Part shown: positions 1 to 9,078 of the stretch, piece by piece | Numbering within the stretch: the stretch's first letter is position 1 | Layout of the letters: every line of letters starts with the position of its first letter | NCBI RefSeq assembly: GCF_004514425.2 | Contig: NZ_MYFN02000008.1 | Coordinates: 124,001-188,000 of the forward strand | Reading direction: 5' to 3' | From: Shinella sumterensis | GTDB lineage: Bacteria; Pseudomonadota; Alphaproteobacteria; Rhizobiales; Rhizobiaceae | DNA length: 64,000 nt | Notes under the pieces: model-generated | What the model saw: only the letters and a program-made list of their open reading frames with translations | Told to the model about the DNA's origin: nothing | The model's database searches: none | Translations under genes and position numbers: made by a program

Positions 1-35
1 TGTCGGATATCGAGCGTCTGTTCGGGCGCAGCTGA
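1..35 (+). CDS. mutL: C-terminal tail of a gene cut by the window start, probably mutL
   Basis: Only the last codons are present. Read in the frame ending at the TGA at 33-35 they give SDIERLFGRS. This resembles the end of alphaproteobacterial MutL, the mismatch-repair ATPase and scaffold, and in rhizobia mutL is recalled next to a DUF2093 gene and lpxK, as here. The identification rests on ten residues and gene order, so it is tentative. Confidence 0.5.
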   Translation, partial: SDIERLFGRS

Positions 36-160
36 ACGGCGAAAGCGCTGGAAATTTGGCCCCCGCCGCGATATGCACCATGAAGCTTTCTTGACGTAAT
101 TCCGGATACGGACCGTTTGCCGAAGCGGAATTGCCAGCAGTGATACGGATACTGAAATCG

Positions 161-397
161 ATGATGAACCGTTTTGAAGGCCGCAACGGCAGTCGGGAAG
201 CGAAGATCCGCTACCTCGACGGCGATTTCCAGATCCTGATGCCGGGTTCGCACGTCATCTGCGCGATGACCGGCGAAACGATCCCGCTCGAGGAACTGCG
301 CTACTGGAGCGTCGCGCGGCAGGAGGCCTATATCAGCTGCGCGGCCTCGCTCGATGCCGAGAAGCGCGCGGGCGCGCTGCCGACGCAGAAGCGGTAG
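161..397 (+). CDS. DUF2093 family protein
   Basis: A small soluble protein of 78 residues with no signal peptide or membrane segment. It matches the rhizobial DUF2093 family, with the core FQILMPGSHVICAMTG and an ending rich in charged residues. Its function is unknown. The open frame extends up to a TTG at 131, but the ATG pair at 161/164 gives the usual family length and a natural N-terminus (MMNRFEG). The TAG stop codon is the first base triplet of the intergenic palindromic repeat that follows, so the repeat ends the reading frame. It sits between the probable mutL tail and the convergent lpxK. Confidence 0.8.
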   Translation: MMNRFEGRNGSREAKIRYLDGDFQILMPGSHVICAMTGETIPLEELRYWSVARQEAYISCAASLDAEKRAGALPTQKR

Positions 398-499
398 AGC
401 ATTTCCAGCAAAAGTGTGCCCGGTTTTGCGTCCGGACATGCGTAAAAACAAAGAATTAGAGCAGTGGAGGTGAACCTACGTTCACCGGAATTGCTCTAG
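395..499. repeat. Rhizobiales-type intergenic palindromic repeat
   Basis: About 105 bp bounded by perfect 7-bp inverted ends, TAGAGCA (395-401) and TGCTCTA (492-498). An internal hairpin has arms GGTGAAC (469-475) and GTTCACC (480-486) around a 4-base loop. The internal text (AGAGCATTTCCAGCAAAAG, then a segment ending TCCGGACATGCGTAAAA) is a pattern I recall as common between genes in Rhizobiaceae. It lies between convergent DUF2093 and lpxK and may act as a bidirectional transcript end. Family membership is from memory. Confidence 0.7.
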
Positions 500-503
500 G
501 GTT

Positions 504-1541
504 TCACCCCGCCGGGGGTTGCAGCTTGCGCTGCCGCGCATTGGCGATCGCCGCGTCGATGATCGCGTCCGGGCCCTTCGGGTCATCGAACCGGATTTCC
601 ACCTCGATCACCCGGCTCTTTTCCTGCAATTCCTCAGACCGCCCGTGCCCGCCGCCGAGCCGCACGCTGTCCTTGGCCGTGGTGACGAGCCCGCAGCCCA
701 GGTCTTCGGCCTGCTGTAGCAGCTCGGCCACCTCGTCCTCGCCGAGGAAATGGTGATCCGGGAAGGACCGCGTCATCTGGAGCTGCGCGCCGGTTTCCCG
801 CACGGTCCGGAAGAACTTCTCGTTGTCGGCGATGCCGGACCAGGCCATGACGGCCTGCCCTGCGAGATCGCCGGCACCGACCGTCACCAGCGTCGCTGGA
901 TGGATGGCCTTGCCGGCGCGCGCGGCCTGGCGGATCAGCCTGTCGGCCGCCGCGCCGTCGCCGATCGCAAGCAGGGCGCTTGCCTGCCGCATCTGTTCAC
1001 CGAGCGGCGCGCGCACCGGACCGCCCGGAACGAGATGACCGTTTCCGATGCCGCGACGGGTGTCGATGACGACAAGCGCGTAGTCGAAGACGAGCCGCGC
1101 GCTCTGGAAACCGTCATCCATGATGATGAGGTCGGCGCCCTCTTCCACGAGCTTCAACGCGCCCTTGATGCGCTTGCGGGAAATGACCGTCAGCGCCTCG
1201 CGGGCAAGCAGCAGCGGCTCGTCGCCGACGGCACGGGCGCGGTGGTGATGCGGATCGACCACGGTGGTGACATCGAGCGAACCGCCATAGCCGCGCGACA
1301 GGAAACCGGGTTTCAGGCCCCGCGCGCTGGCGGCGCGGGCAATGGCGATGGCCGTCGGCGTCTTGCCGGCACCGCCCACCGTGAAATTGCCGACGCAGAT
1401 AACGGGGACGGGCACCTGCGCGCGGCGGCGGCTGCGCATGCGTCGCCCCGCAATCCACCCGTAGAGGTGCGAGATCGGCCAGAGCGCCCGGGCTCGCCAG
1501 TCGGGCTTCGTCCACCAGAACGGCGGCGCTTCACTTACCAT
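504..1541 (-). CDS. lpxK: Tetraacyldisaccharide 4'-kinase LpxK
   Basis: Phosphorylates the 4' position of the tetraacyl disaccharide-1-phosphate to give lipid IVA, late in lipid A synthesis, at the inner membrane. The 345-residue protein has the family P-loop [13 protein letters not shown] at about residues 51-63 and the conserved downstream stretch with MDDGFQ. The start chosen is the ATG at 1541 ([10 protein letters not shown]), preceded by a purine-rich GGGGATGAA. A start six codons earlier is possible but has an atypical N-terminus. It is last in a minus-strand block with waaA, as in other rhizobia. Confidence 0.95.
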   Translation of the reverse strand: MVSEAPPFWWTKPDWRARALWPISHLYGWIAGRRMRSRRRAQVPVPVICVGNFTVGGAGKTPTAIAIARAASARGLKPGFLSRGYGGSLDVTTVVDPHHHRARAVGDEPLLLAREALTVISRKRIKGALKLVEEGADLIIMDDGFQSARLVFDYALVVIDTRRGIGNGHLVPGGPVRAPLGEQMRQASALLAIGDGAAADRLIRQAARAGKAIHPATLVTVGAGDLAGQAVMAWSGIADNEKFFRTVRETGAQLQMTRSFPDHHFLGEDEVAELLQQAEDLGCGLVTTAKDSVRLGGGHGRSEELQEKSRVIEVEIRFDDPKGPDAIIDAAIANARQRKLQPPAG

Positions 1542-1647
1542 TTCATCCCCCGCAGGCACCCCTGCCCGTTCGACGGCACAAGAAACGCGAGAACGGTGCG
1601 GAAATCAACCATCGTGCCAATGAGCGGGTGCGTCGCCGAGGCGGCGT

Positions 1648-2382
1648 TCACGCCACCGGACGCGCGGCGGCAGCGCCCGAGAAGAGCGGCACCAGTTCGG
1701 TGATGTCGTTGAGGCAATAGTCCGATGCCTCCGACAGGGATTGCCGCGAGCCCGTGCCGGTCAGCACCGCGACGGTGATACCGGCACCGGCGCTGCGCCC
1801 CATGTGGAGATCGTGGTTGTTGTCGCCGACCACGGCGACCTGATGCGGTTCCAGCCCCGTGGCGGCGCAGAAGCCCAGCACCATGCCCGGTTCCGGCTTG
1901 ACGCCGTAGCCGCTGTCATAGCCCGCGACATAATGCAGGTAGCCGTCGAAGCCGAAGCGCTTGGCCGTCGCGCGGATGGAGGCCTCGTTGTCGGACGAGG
2001 CGACGCCCAGCCGATAGCCGCGCGCATGCATGGTGGCGAAGAAGGCGGCAAGATCGGTGACGGCAACGGCCAGCTGCGCCGAATTGGCGAAAAGCCCGTC
2101 GAAATGGGTGGTGAGCGTTTCCACCGTGAACGGCGCGCCGGCCGCCACGAAGCCCTCGGCGATTTCCACCGTATTGCCGGCCGCCAGCAGGCTGTCGGGC
2201 GTGACATAGCCGGTATCCGGGTCCATGCCGCCGGCGACGAGCAGCTTGCGGGCAAGGTCCTCATCGCCCTTGGCGGCGATGCGGCCAAGCTCGTAGTTCA
2301 CGGGCACCCAGCTCTTGGCATAGTCGAGCAGCGTGCCGTCCTTGTCGAACAGGATACCGGAGATCGCGTCGGCCTTCGTCAT
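1648..2382 (-). CDS. HAD-family phosphatase (phosphoglycolate phosphatase-like)
   Basis: A 244-residue haloacid dehalogenase-fold hydrolase. Motif I is FDKDGTLLDY near residue 12, motif II is the SSDN region, and motif III/IV is KPEP followed by VGDNNHDL, with the acidic pair needed for Mg2+. The layout with an alpha-helical cap resembles Gph-like phosphatases. The substrate cannot be read from sequence. It lies 11 bp after waaA and 106 bp before lpxK, so it is probably cotranscribed with lipid A genes. The start ATG at 2382 is preceded by TCCTGAAAGGACGC, with a good AAGGA site. A much longer upstream frame exists but only because it runs through waaA in another frame. Confidence 0.85.
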   Translation of the reverse strand: MTKADAISGILFDKDGTLLDYAKSWVPVNYELGRIAAKGDEDLARKLLVAGGMDPDTGYVTPDSLLAAGNTVEIAEGFVAAGAPFTVETLTTHFDGLFANSAQLAVAVTDLAAFFATMHARGYRLGVASSDNEASIRATAKRFGFDGYLHYVAGYDSGYGVKPEPGMVLGFCAATGLEPHQVAVVGDNNHDLHMGRSAGAGITVAVLTGTGSRQSLSEASDYCLNDITELVPLFSGAAAARPVA

Positions 2383-2393
2383 GTCGCGTCCTT

Positions 2394-3710
2394 TCAGGAG
2401 GACTGGCGCGGGTGGAGCCGCGCCTTCACGGTGAGGGGATTGATATAGGGTTCGAGCCCCTTGACGGTGGCGCGCAGCGCGCCGCGCATTTCCTGCACCG
2501 TCTCCTGGCCCGCATCGATCATCTGCCGGCGCATCTCCTCGTTGTTGAGGAGATAATGCACGCCCTTGGCCAGCATCTCGACGTCGCGCACCATCTTGGC
2601 GCTGCCGTTTCGGGCGAGCTTCTGATAGGTCTCGCGGAAATTCTGGACGTTGCCGCCCGACAGGATCGCGCAGCCGAGCATGGCCGGCTCCAGCGGGTTC
2701 TGCCCGCCTTCGGCAAAGAGCGAACGCCCGACGAAGGCCACCTCCGTCATGCGCAGGTAGAGCCCCATCTCGCCGATCGTGTCGCCGAGGAAGATATCCG
2801 TCTCCGGCGTCAGCGGTTCGCCGGAGGTGCGCCTGACGACCTTGAGGCCACGCGCCGCCAGCATATCCGCGACGGCGTCGCTGCGCTCGGGATGGCGCGG
2901 CACGACGATGGTGAGCAGGCCGGGCGTGCGCTCCTTCAGGGCGCGGTGCACGTTGCCGGCGGCGGCCTCCTCGCCCTCGAAGGTCGAGATCGCCGCCCAG
3001 GTCCGGCGGCCGGTGATCTGGCCGAGATAGGTCGAAAGCGCCTCTGCATCGGCCGGCGGCGCATCGGTATCGACCTTGAGATTGCCGGAAACCGTCACCG
3101 GCAATGCGCCGAGTGCACTGAAGCGCTCCGCGTCCACATCCGACTGGGCGATGACCAGCGCGAAATTCTCGAACAGCGCCTCGGCGAAGGCCTGGCGGCG
3201 CTGCCAGCGCGGGAAGGAGCGATCGGAGATGCGGCCGTTCACCAGAACCTGCGGGATATGGCGCCGGCTCAGTTCCAGGATGGTCATCGGCCAGATTTCC
3301 GATTCCGCCATGATGGCGAGGTCGGGATGCCAATATTCGAGGAAGCGACTGACCGCCGGCTTCAGGTCGAGCGGCACATACTGGTGGATGACGTCAGATC
3401 CCAGCCGGTCGTGAACGACCTTCGCGGAGGTGACGGTGCCCGTGGTCAGCACCACCGCGATGCCGCGGCGGCGCACTTCCTTGATGAGCGGAATGATCGA
3501 ATTGGTCTCGCCGACGCTTGCGGCGTGGAACCAGACCAGCGGGCCGGCCGGGCGCGGCACGCCCGCCACGCCGTAGCGCTCGCGGCGACGCGCGCGCTCT
3601 TCCTTGCCCTTGGCGGCGCGCACCGCCAGATACGGACCGATGACGGGGTAGAGCGCGACGCCTCCCCAGCGGTAGATCGAAAGCGTGAGGCGGGCGAGCC
3701 GGCTGCTCAT
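2394..3710 (-). CDS. waaA: 3-deoxy-D-manno-octulosonic acid transferase WaaA (KdtA)
   Basis: Transfers Kdo from CMP-Kdo to lipid IVA, a membrane-associated step linking the lipid A and core pathways. The 438-residue protein starts with a hydrophobic segment (IYRWGGVALYPVIGPYL) that anchors the family. It has the N-terminal glycosyltransferase motif HAASVGE with the catalytic glutamate, and the C-terminal domain motifs GDTIGEMGLYL and GGQNPLEPA. The start is the ATG at 3710; the frame also opens two codons upstream at a TTG. It heads the waaA-HAD-lpxK run. Confidence 0.95.
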   Translation of the reverse strand: MSSRLARLTLSIYRWGGVALYPVIGPYLAVRAAKGKEERARRRERYGVAGVPRPAGPLVWFHAASVGETNSIIPLIKEVRRRGIAVVLTTGTVTSAKVVHDRLGSDVIHQYVPLDLKPAVSRFLEYWHPDLAIMAESEIWPMTILELSRRHIPQVLVNGRISDRSFPRWQRRQAFAEALFENFALVIAQSDVDAERFSALGALPVTVSGNLKVDTDAPPADAEALSTYLGQITGRRTWAAISTFEGEEAAAGNVHRALKERTPGLLTIVVPRHPERSDAVADMLAARGLKVVRRTSGEPLTPETDIFLGDTIGEMGLYLRMTEVAFVGRSLFAEGGQNPLEPAMLGCAILSGGNVQNFRETYQKLARNGSAKMVRDVEMLAKGVHYLLNNEEMRRQMIDAGQETVQEMRGALRATVKGLEPYINPLTVKARLHPRQSS

Positions 3711-3817
3711 CGGCAAGACACCTTCGTTCGGGCTTTCGGGCTATGGAGGATCATGAAGGGTCCGGTCTTTCTGTCCGGCGCGGTCAGGCCGCGCGGGACG
3801 GGGTCGGTGACGTCGGC

Positions 3818-4054
3818 TCAGCCTTTGCGCGGGTCCAGGAGACGGTGCATGTGCACGATGAAGTAGCGCATATGCGCATTGTCCACGGTCTGCTGGGCCT
3901 TGGATTTCCAGGCGACGAGCGCGCTCGCATAATCGGGGTAGATCCCGACGATATCGAGGCTGTCGAGGTCGCGGAACTGCAGGTCGTCGAGGGTCTTCAG
4001 TTCGCCGCCAAAAACGAGATGAAGGAGCTGTTTGGGTTCGGTCGTATCGGTCAT
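3818..4054 (-). CDS. DUF4170 domain protein
   Basis: A 78-residue soluble protein that fits DUF4170, a small alphaproteobacterial family of unknown role. Recognisable parts are the LHLVFGGELK start, the DLDIVGIYPDY-like centre and the end YFIVHMHRLLDP. It sits 107 bp upstream of waaA and 59 bp downstream of the cysQ-like gene, all on the same strand, so it is likely transcribed with cell-envelope genes. The ATG at 4054 is preceded by AGAGAAGAC, a plausible ribosome site. Confidence 0.85.
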   Translation of the reverse strand: MTDTTEPKQLLHLVFGGELKTLDDLQFRDLDSLDIVGIYPDYASALVAWKSKAQQTVDNAHMRYFIVHMHRLLDPRKG

Positions 4055-4113
4055 GTCTTCTCTCTTTATTGTGCCGAATTCGGCTCACGGTTTGCGGTAT
4101 TCCGCATGAAAGG

Positions 4114-4917
4114 TCAATGGTCGGAGAGGTCGCGTGCGGCCTCGACAAGCCCGGAAAGCCGGGACAACCCGGCGGCACACAGCGTCTCGTGGCTGACGGC
4201 CGGCCGGTTGTAGACCAGCGGCGCGCCGTCCAGCGACACGAGCGCCCCGCCGGCCTGCGCAAGGATGAGATCGGCGGCCGCCAGATCCCAGTCGTGCGCG
4301 TTGCGTTTGACCAGCGTCGCGTCGATGCGGCCATCCGCCACCATCGCGAGACGATAGGCAAGCGACGGCACATGGGCGATACGGCTCATGTCGCCGATCC
4401 GCCTCCGGTCTATGTCGCGCACCATGTCCTCGGGCGCCGCCACGCGCATCGCACGCGTGTCGTCCGGCCCGGTCACGGCAATGGGCGCGCCGTTCTTCAG
4501 CACGGGTCCGCCGGCCGATGCCGTGAACAGTTCATCGAGCGCGGGCGCGAAGAGAACGCCGGCAACCGGTCGTCCCTCATGCACGACGGCAGCGCTGACG
4601 CACCAGATGTCCTTGCCGCCGATAAAGGCGCGCGTGCCGTCGATGGGATCGATGACGAAGACGGTTTCGCAGCCGAGGCGCGCGGCATCGTCGTCGGTCT
4701 CCTCCGACAGCCAGCCGTAGTTGGGCCGGGCGCCGAGCAGCTCCGTCTTGAGGATATCGTTTGCCGCGAAATCGGCAACGCTCACCGGTGAGCGGCCGCC
4801 GTTCTTCCACCAGACTTCCGGCCCCTTGCGGAAGAATTCCAGCGCCTTGGCGCCGGCCAGCCGCGCGGCCCCCACGAGGAGGTCGAGATCGGCGGCCCAA
4901 TCTCCGGCGGGAGGCAT
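4114..4917 (-). CDS. cysQ: CysQ-like 3'(2'),5'-bisphosphate nucleotidase / inositol monophosphatase family
   Basis: A Mg2+-dependent phosphatase of the inositol monophosphatase fold, 267 residues. Metal-binding motifs are visible: LSEETDDD, then FVIDPIDGTRAF, and near the C-terminus WDLAAADLILAQAGG. These are typical of CysQ-type enzymes that recycle 3'-phosphoadenosine 5'-phosphate from sulfur assimilation, but inositol phosphate or another sugar phosphate is also possible. The start used is the ATG at 4917, four bases after the pmbA stop. A TTG at 4935 would overlap pmbA by 14 bp. The tight spacing suggests coupling with pmbA. Confidence 0.8.
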   Translation of the reverse strand: MPPAGDWAADLDLLVGAARLAGAKALEFFRKGPEVWWKNGGRSPVSVADFAANDILKTELLGARPNYGWLSEETDDDAARLGCETVFVIDPIDGTRAFIGGKDIWCVSAAVVHEGRPVAGVLFAPALDELFTASAGGPVLKNGAPIAVTGPDDTRAMRVAAPEDMVRDIDRRRIGDMSRIAHVPSLAYRLAMVADGRIDATLVKRNAHDWDLAAADLILAQAGGALVSLDGAPLVYNRPAVSHETLCAAGLSRLSGLVEAARDLSDH

Positions 4918-4921
4918 GGGG

Positions 4922-6268
4922 TCACGTTCCCGCAAGCGTCATGCCCTCTATGGCAAGCGTCGGCGCCGCCACGCCGAACGAGCGGTCGATGTCGTTTGCC
5001 GGCGTGATGCGCAAGAACATGTCGACGAGGTTGGAGGCGATCGTCACCTCGGAGACGGCAAAGGTCAGTTCGCCGTTTTCGATCCAGTAGCCGGAGGCGC
5101 CGCGGCTGTATTCGCCCGTCACCATGTTGACGCCCTGGCCGATGAGCTCGGTGATGTAGAAACCGTTGCCCACCGAGCGGATGAGGTCTTCCGGAGACAT
5201 ATCCCCCGGCTCCAGCGCGAGGTTGGTGGAGGCCGGGCTGACCGATGTGCCGCCGCGCACGCCGCGACCGTTCGTCTTCAGGCCGAGTTCGTTGGCCGTG
5301 GAAGTGGAGAGGAACCAGTGCTGCAGCACGCCGTCCTCGATCATCGCAAGGCGCTTGCCGGTGACGCCCTCGCCATCGAAGGGACGCGACGAGGGACCGC
5401 GCACGATGAGCGGGTCGTCGGTAACGGAAAGGCCCGCCCTCAGCACCTGCTTGCCCATGCGGTCGCGCAGGAAGCTCGTCTTGCGGGCGACGGAGGCGCC
5501 GTTGATCGCGCCGGCGATATGGCCGGCAATGCCGCGCGCCACGCGCGGATCGTAGACCACCGTCACGTTTTTCGCTGTCGGCACCTGTCGCGGGTTGAGG
5601 CGGCGCACGGCGCGGGCGGCGGCCTCGCGGCCGATCGCCTCGGCATCGCGCAGTTCTGCAAAATACAGCGCGGAATCGAAATCGTAGTCACGCTCCATCT
5701 TCGTGCCCTCGCCCGCGATGACGCTGACGGAACGGCCGAAGCGGCTGGCGCTGTAGGCGCCGGAAAAGCCATGGGAGGTGGCAAGCACCAGCCCGCCCAT
5801 GCCGGCGGATGCGCCGCCGCCGCCGGAATTGGTGATGCCGGAAACGGCGAGCGCCGCGGCCTCGGCCGCAAGGGCGGCTTCGGTGAGCTGGTCGGCGGAG
5901 ACCTCGGTCGGGTCGAAGAGATCGAGGTCCGGCCATTCCTTTGCAAGGTCACCTTCGGCGGCGAGCGACGCGAAGGGATCTTCCGGCGAGGCCTTGGCCA
6001 TCGCCACGGCGCGCTCGGCGAGCACCTTCAGGTCGAAGCCCGGATTGGCCGAGACGCTGGCGACGCGTTTTCCGACGAAGACGCGCAGGGAGAAATCGTC
6101 GCTTTCGGAGGCCTCGGTGCCCTCGACCTTGCCGAGGCGCACGCTCACCGACGAGGACCGGCCACGGACGACGACGGCATCAGCCGCATCCGCCCCCGCT
6201 TGAATGGCGCGGTCGATAAGTTCACCGGCGCGCTCGAGAAGGCTTGCGGAATCGATTGTCTGTGACAT
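4922..6268 (-). CDS. pmbA: PmbA/TldE subunit of the TldD/TldE metalloprotease
   Basis: A 448-residue protein of the TldD/PmbA family. PmbA (TldE) pairs with TldD to form a cytoplasmic protease that degrades unfolded peptides and matures some modified peptides. The TldD metal motif HExxxH is not seen, which fits the TldE partner. Family signatures include VYDPRVARGIAGHI and the C-terminal region with GEYSRGASGYWIENG. No tldD is visible in this window. It is the first gene of the minus-strand block and is divergent from the KefB-type gene, with about 108 bp between the starts. Confidence 0.9.
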   Translation of the reverse strand: MSQTIDSASLLERAGELIDRAIQAGADAADAVVVRGRSSSVSVRLGKVEGTEASESDDFSLRVFVGKRVASVSANPGFDLKVLAERAVAMAKASPEDPFASLAAEGDLAKEWPDLDLFDPTEVSADQLTEAALAAEAAALAVSGITNSGGGGASAGMGGLVLATSHGFSGAYSASRFGRSVSVIAGEGTKMERDYDFDSALYFAELRDAEAIGREAAARAVRRLNPRQVPTAKNVTVVYDPRVARGIAGHIAGAINGASVARKTSFLRDRMGKQVLRAGLSVTDDPLIVRGPSSRPFDGEGVTGKRLAMIEDGVLQHWFLSTSTANELGLKTNGRGVRGGTSVSPASTNLALEPGDMSPEDLIRSVGNGFYITELIGQGVNMVTGEYSRGASGYWIENGELTFAVSEVTIASNLVDMFLRITPANDIDRSFGVAAPTLAIEGMTLAGT

Positions 6269-6376
6269 GACTTGGCCTTTCTTTGATGCCCCATTTATTG
6301 TGCGCCGACACAGGCATCAAGGGAGGTCGTTCCTTTTTTGCCGTGCAGCCGCCACCCCGCAGAGAAAGCCTTCCGC

Positions 6377-8161
6377 ATGCAATATACCCACAGCTCGTAC
6401 AACGAGGTCCTGATGATGCTCGGCGGGGCGCTTCTTGCCGCGCCGATCTTCAAGCGGCTGGGGCTCGGCACCATTCTCGGCTATCTCGCGGCCGGCGTGG
6501 TGATCGGCCCGATCCTGCACCAGATCCGCGATGGCGAAGAGCTGCTGGGCGTCGCCGAACTCGGCGTGGTGTTCCTGCTTTTCCTGATCGGGCTGGAGCT
6601 GAAGCCCTCGCGCCTGTGGTCGATGCGCCACGACATATTCGGGCTCGGCATCGCGCAGGTGGTGGTGACCGGGCTCATTCTGGCGGGGCTCGTGCTGCTC
6701 TTCGGACTGGAGGAGTGGGACGGTGCGCTGATCATCGGTTTCGGCCTCGCGCTGTCCTCCACCGCGTTTGCCATGCAGATCCTCGATGAGCGGGGCGACA
6801 CCAATACGCGCTACGGCCAGCGCGCCTTTTCGCTGCTTCTTTTGCAGGACCTTGCCATCGTGCCGCTCCTGGCGCTGATACCGCTGCTGGCCGAACAGGC
6901 GCCGGAGGACACGACAAGCGCCTTCCACGATTTCATGGTCGCGGTCGGGGCAATCGCCGCCCTGCTGGTCGCCGGCCGCTACCTGCTCAACCCGCTGTTC
7001 CAGATCATCGCGCGCACGGGCGCCCGAGAGGCCATGATCGCGGCGGCGCTGTTCGTGGTTCTCGCTGCCGCTATGCTGTTGCAGATGGCCGGGCTTTCCA
7101 TGGCCATGGGCGCCTTCCTCGCCGGCGTGCTGCTTGCCGAGTCTTCCTATCGCCACGAGTTGCAAGCGGACGTGGAGCCCTTCCGCGGAATTCTGCTCGG
7201 CCTCTTCTTCATGGCGGTCGGCCTGTCCCTGCATCTCGACGTGATCTTCGCGAGCTGGCTGACGATCCTCATCGCGACACCCGCCGTCATGCTGGTGAAG
7301 GGCCTCGTCATCTACTGCCTCTGCCGCTTTACCGGCTCCGCGCACAACGATGCGGTGCGGATCGCGCTGGTGCTGCCGCAGGGCGGTGAATTCGGTTTCG
7401 TGCTCTTCACGGCGGCAGCCGCGGCCGGCATCTTCTCCGGCGGGCTCGCCTCGCTGCTGATCGCCGTCGTGACCATGTCTATGGCGCTGACGCCGATTGC
7501 CGCCGCCCTCTCCCGTTTCCTGCTGGTGGAGGATCCCGAAGAGGAGATGGAAGAGGATTTCGAGGGTGCCGGCGCCGACGTGCTGATGATCGGCTTTTCG
7601 CGCTTCGGCCAGATCGCCGCCCAGATCCTGCTGGCCGGCGGCCGCGAGGTGACGGTCATCGACCATTCGACGGACCGCGTGCGCCAGGCCGCGAATTTCG
7701 GGTTCCGCATCTATTTCGGCGACGGCACGCGCAAGGACGTGCTGCGTGCGGCCGGCATCGAACGGGCGAAGATCGTCGCCGTCTGCACGCACGGCAAGGC
7801 CACCACGGACCGCATCGTCGATCTCGTCCAGTCGGAGTACCCCAACGCGACCGTCTTCGTGCGCTCCTACGACCGCATTCACACGCTCTCGCTGCGTGCC
7901 CGCGGCGTGCAGCACGACGTGCGCGAAACATTCGAATCCGCGCTCGTCTTCGGCCGCGAGACGCTGGAGGAACTCGGCGTCGAGCCCGATGACGCGGTGG
8001 CCATCAGCGACGATATCCGCCGCCGCGACGAGGCGCGGCTGGAACTCCAGGCGGTGGAAGGACTGGCGGCGGGGCGGCATATGCTGCATTCCGCGCCGGT
8101 GAAGCCGGAACCGCTCGTCAGGCCGAAGAACCAGATGGCCGACGCCGACGAGGATGTCTGA
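6377..8161 (+). CDS. KefB-type monovalent cation:proton antiporter with TrkA-N domain
   Basis: A 594-residue CPA2 antiporter. Residues about 1-380 contain roughly a dozen hydrophobic segments with family motifs such as GVVIGPIL and FLIGLELKPSRLW. Residues about 400-530 hold a cytoplasmic Rossmann TrkA-N/RCK domain (VLMIGFSRFGQIAAQILL, with a following VTVIDHS). This architecture is that of KefB/KefC and YbaL, which exchange K+ or Na+ for H+. No TrkA-C domain is obvious. The ATG at 6377 follows AGAGAAAG; a start 13 codons earlier lacks support. No ancillary KefF or KefG gene is adjacent. Confidence 0.85.
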   Translation: MQYTHSSYNEVLMMLGGALLAAPIFKRLGLGTILGYLAAGVVIGPILHQIRDGEELLGVAELGVVFLLFLIGLELKPSRLWSMRHDIFGLGIAQVVVTGLILAGLVLLFGLEEWDGALIIGFGLALSSTAFAMQILDERGDTNTRYGQRAFSLLLLQDLAIVPLLALIPLLAEQAPEDTTSAFHDFMVAVGAIAALLVAGRYLLNPLFQIIARTGAREAMIAAALFVVLAAAMLLQMAGLSMAMGAFLAGVLLAESSYRHELQADVEPFRGILLGLFFMAVGLSLHLDVIFASWLTILIATPAVMLVKGLVIYCLCRFTGSAHNDAVRIALVLPQGGEFGFVLFTAAAAAGIFSGGLASLLIAVVTMSMALTPIAAALSRFLLVEDPEEEMEEDFEGAGADVLMIGFSRFGQIAAQILLAGGREVTVIDHSTDRVRQAANFGFRIYFGDGTRKDVLRAAGIERAKIVAVCTHGKATTDRIVDLVQSEYPNATVFVRSYDRIHTLSLRARGVQHDVRETFESALVFGRETLEELGVEPDDAVAISDDIRRRDEARLELQAVEGLAAGRHMLHSAPVKPEPLVRPKNQMADADEDV

Positions 8162-8181
8162 GCCCTGCCGGCTCGCCGGCT

Positions 8182-9051
8182 TCAGCCCGTACGGGAGAGT
8201 TTTTCGTCGAGCGCGCGTCTGAGGACATCGCGGATACCCTCGGATGCCTTCAGCACCTCCGCCGCCTTGGCGAAATCCAGCACCCGGAAGCGGCCGACCT
8301 CCGGCTGGAGGAAGATGTCGGGCGCGCCCTTTTCAAGCTTCAGCGTGACGATGGACCGCATGGTCAGCTGCGTGGCGCCGTAGAGGCTGTCGATACTGTT
8401 GGGCAATTCGGCCGTGCCGGCCGGCGGCTGGCCGATGACGTCGACGCCGATGGTGATATCGGCCCGGCCGGCCAGATGATCGAACGGGATCGGGTTACAC
8501 AGGCCGCCATCCATCATCACGCGGCCGTCGATGACGACAGGACGGAAGACGGCGGGCAAGGCGGCCGATGCGGCAAGGGCCGGGAACAGCGGGCCGCGCT
8601 CGCAGACGCATTCGCGCTGCGCGTAATAGTCCGACACGATGATCTTCATCGGGATATCGAGCGCTTCGAAGGTTTCCGGCACACGGTCGGGCAGGAAGGC
8701 CTTCAGCATGCGTTCCAGATTGAACTGCCCGAACTTGAAACCGCCGGAGACCATCTGCGAAAGCCCTGATGGCCGCAGGCTCCAGAGGCGGTTCATGATC
8801 TGGCCGGGTCTGCCGATGGTGGCCAGCGTATGCTCGCGGATCTCACGGCCCGTCATGCCCGAGGCCATGGCCGCTCCCATGATGGCGCCGATGGACGCGC
8901 CCGAGATCAGCACCGGGCGGATGCCGAACTCGTCGAGCACTTCGATGACGTGGATATGGGCGAGGCCGCGCGCGCCACCACCGCCAAGCGCGAGGGCGAC
9001 GGTCGGGCCGGCGGGGCGTGGCGCGATCGGGGAAACGAGGGCATCGGTCAT
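8182..9051 (-). CDS. Patatin-like phospholipase family protein (RssA-like)
   Basis: A 289-residue predicted lipid acyl hydrolase. It has the oxyanion motif GGGGARGLAH near residue 24, the nucleophile elbow GASIG near residue 52, and the catalytic aspartate in MMDGGLCNPIP near residue 178. Together these give the Ser-Asp dyad of bacterial patatins. No signal peptide is visible, so it probably works in the cytoplasm or at the inner membrane. It lies 27 bp downstream of rsmD on the same strand and is convergent with the KefB-type gene. Confidence 0.88.
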   Translation of the reverse strand: MTDALVSPIAPRPAGPTVALALGGGGARGLAHIHVIEVLDEFGIRPVLISGASIGAIMGAAMASGMTGREIREHTLATIGRPGQIMNRLWSLRPSGLSQMVSGGFKFGQFNLERMLKAFLPDRVPETFEALDIPMKIIVSDYYAQRECVCERGPLFPALAASAALPAVFRPVVIDGRVMMDGGLCNPIPFDHLAGRADITIGVDVIGQPPAGTAELPNSIDSLYGATQLTMRSIVTLKLEKGAPDIFLQPEVGRFRVLDFAKAAEVLKASEGIRDVLRRALDEKLSRTG

Positions 9052-9078
9052 CGCTCAGGTCTCCACGGCCGGCACCGT

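Noticed and set aside
6317..8089. 590-codon minus-strand frame
   Set aside because: Antisense to the KefB-type antiporter; composition rich in His, Arg, Gln and Glu as expected for a shadow frame.
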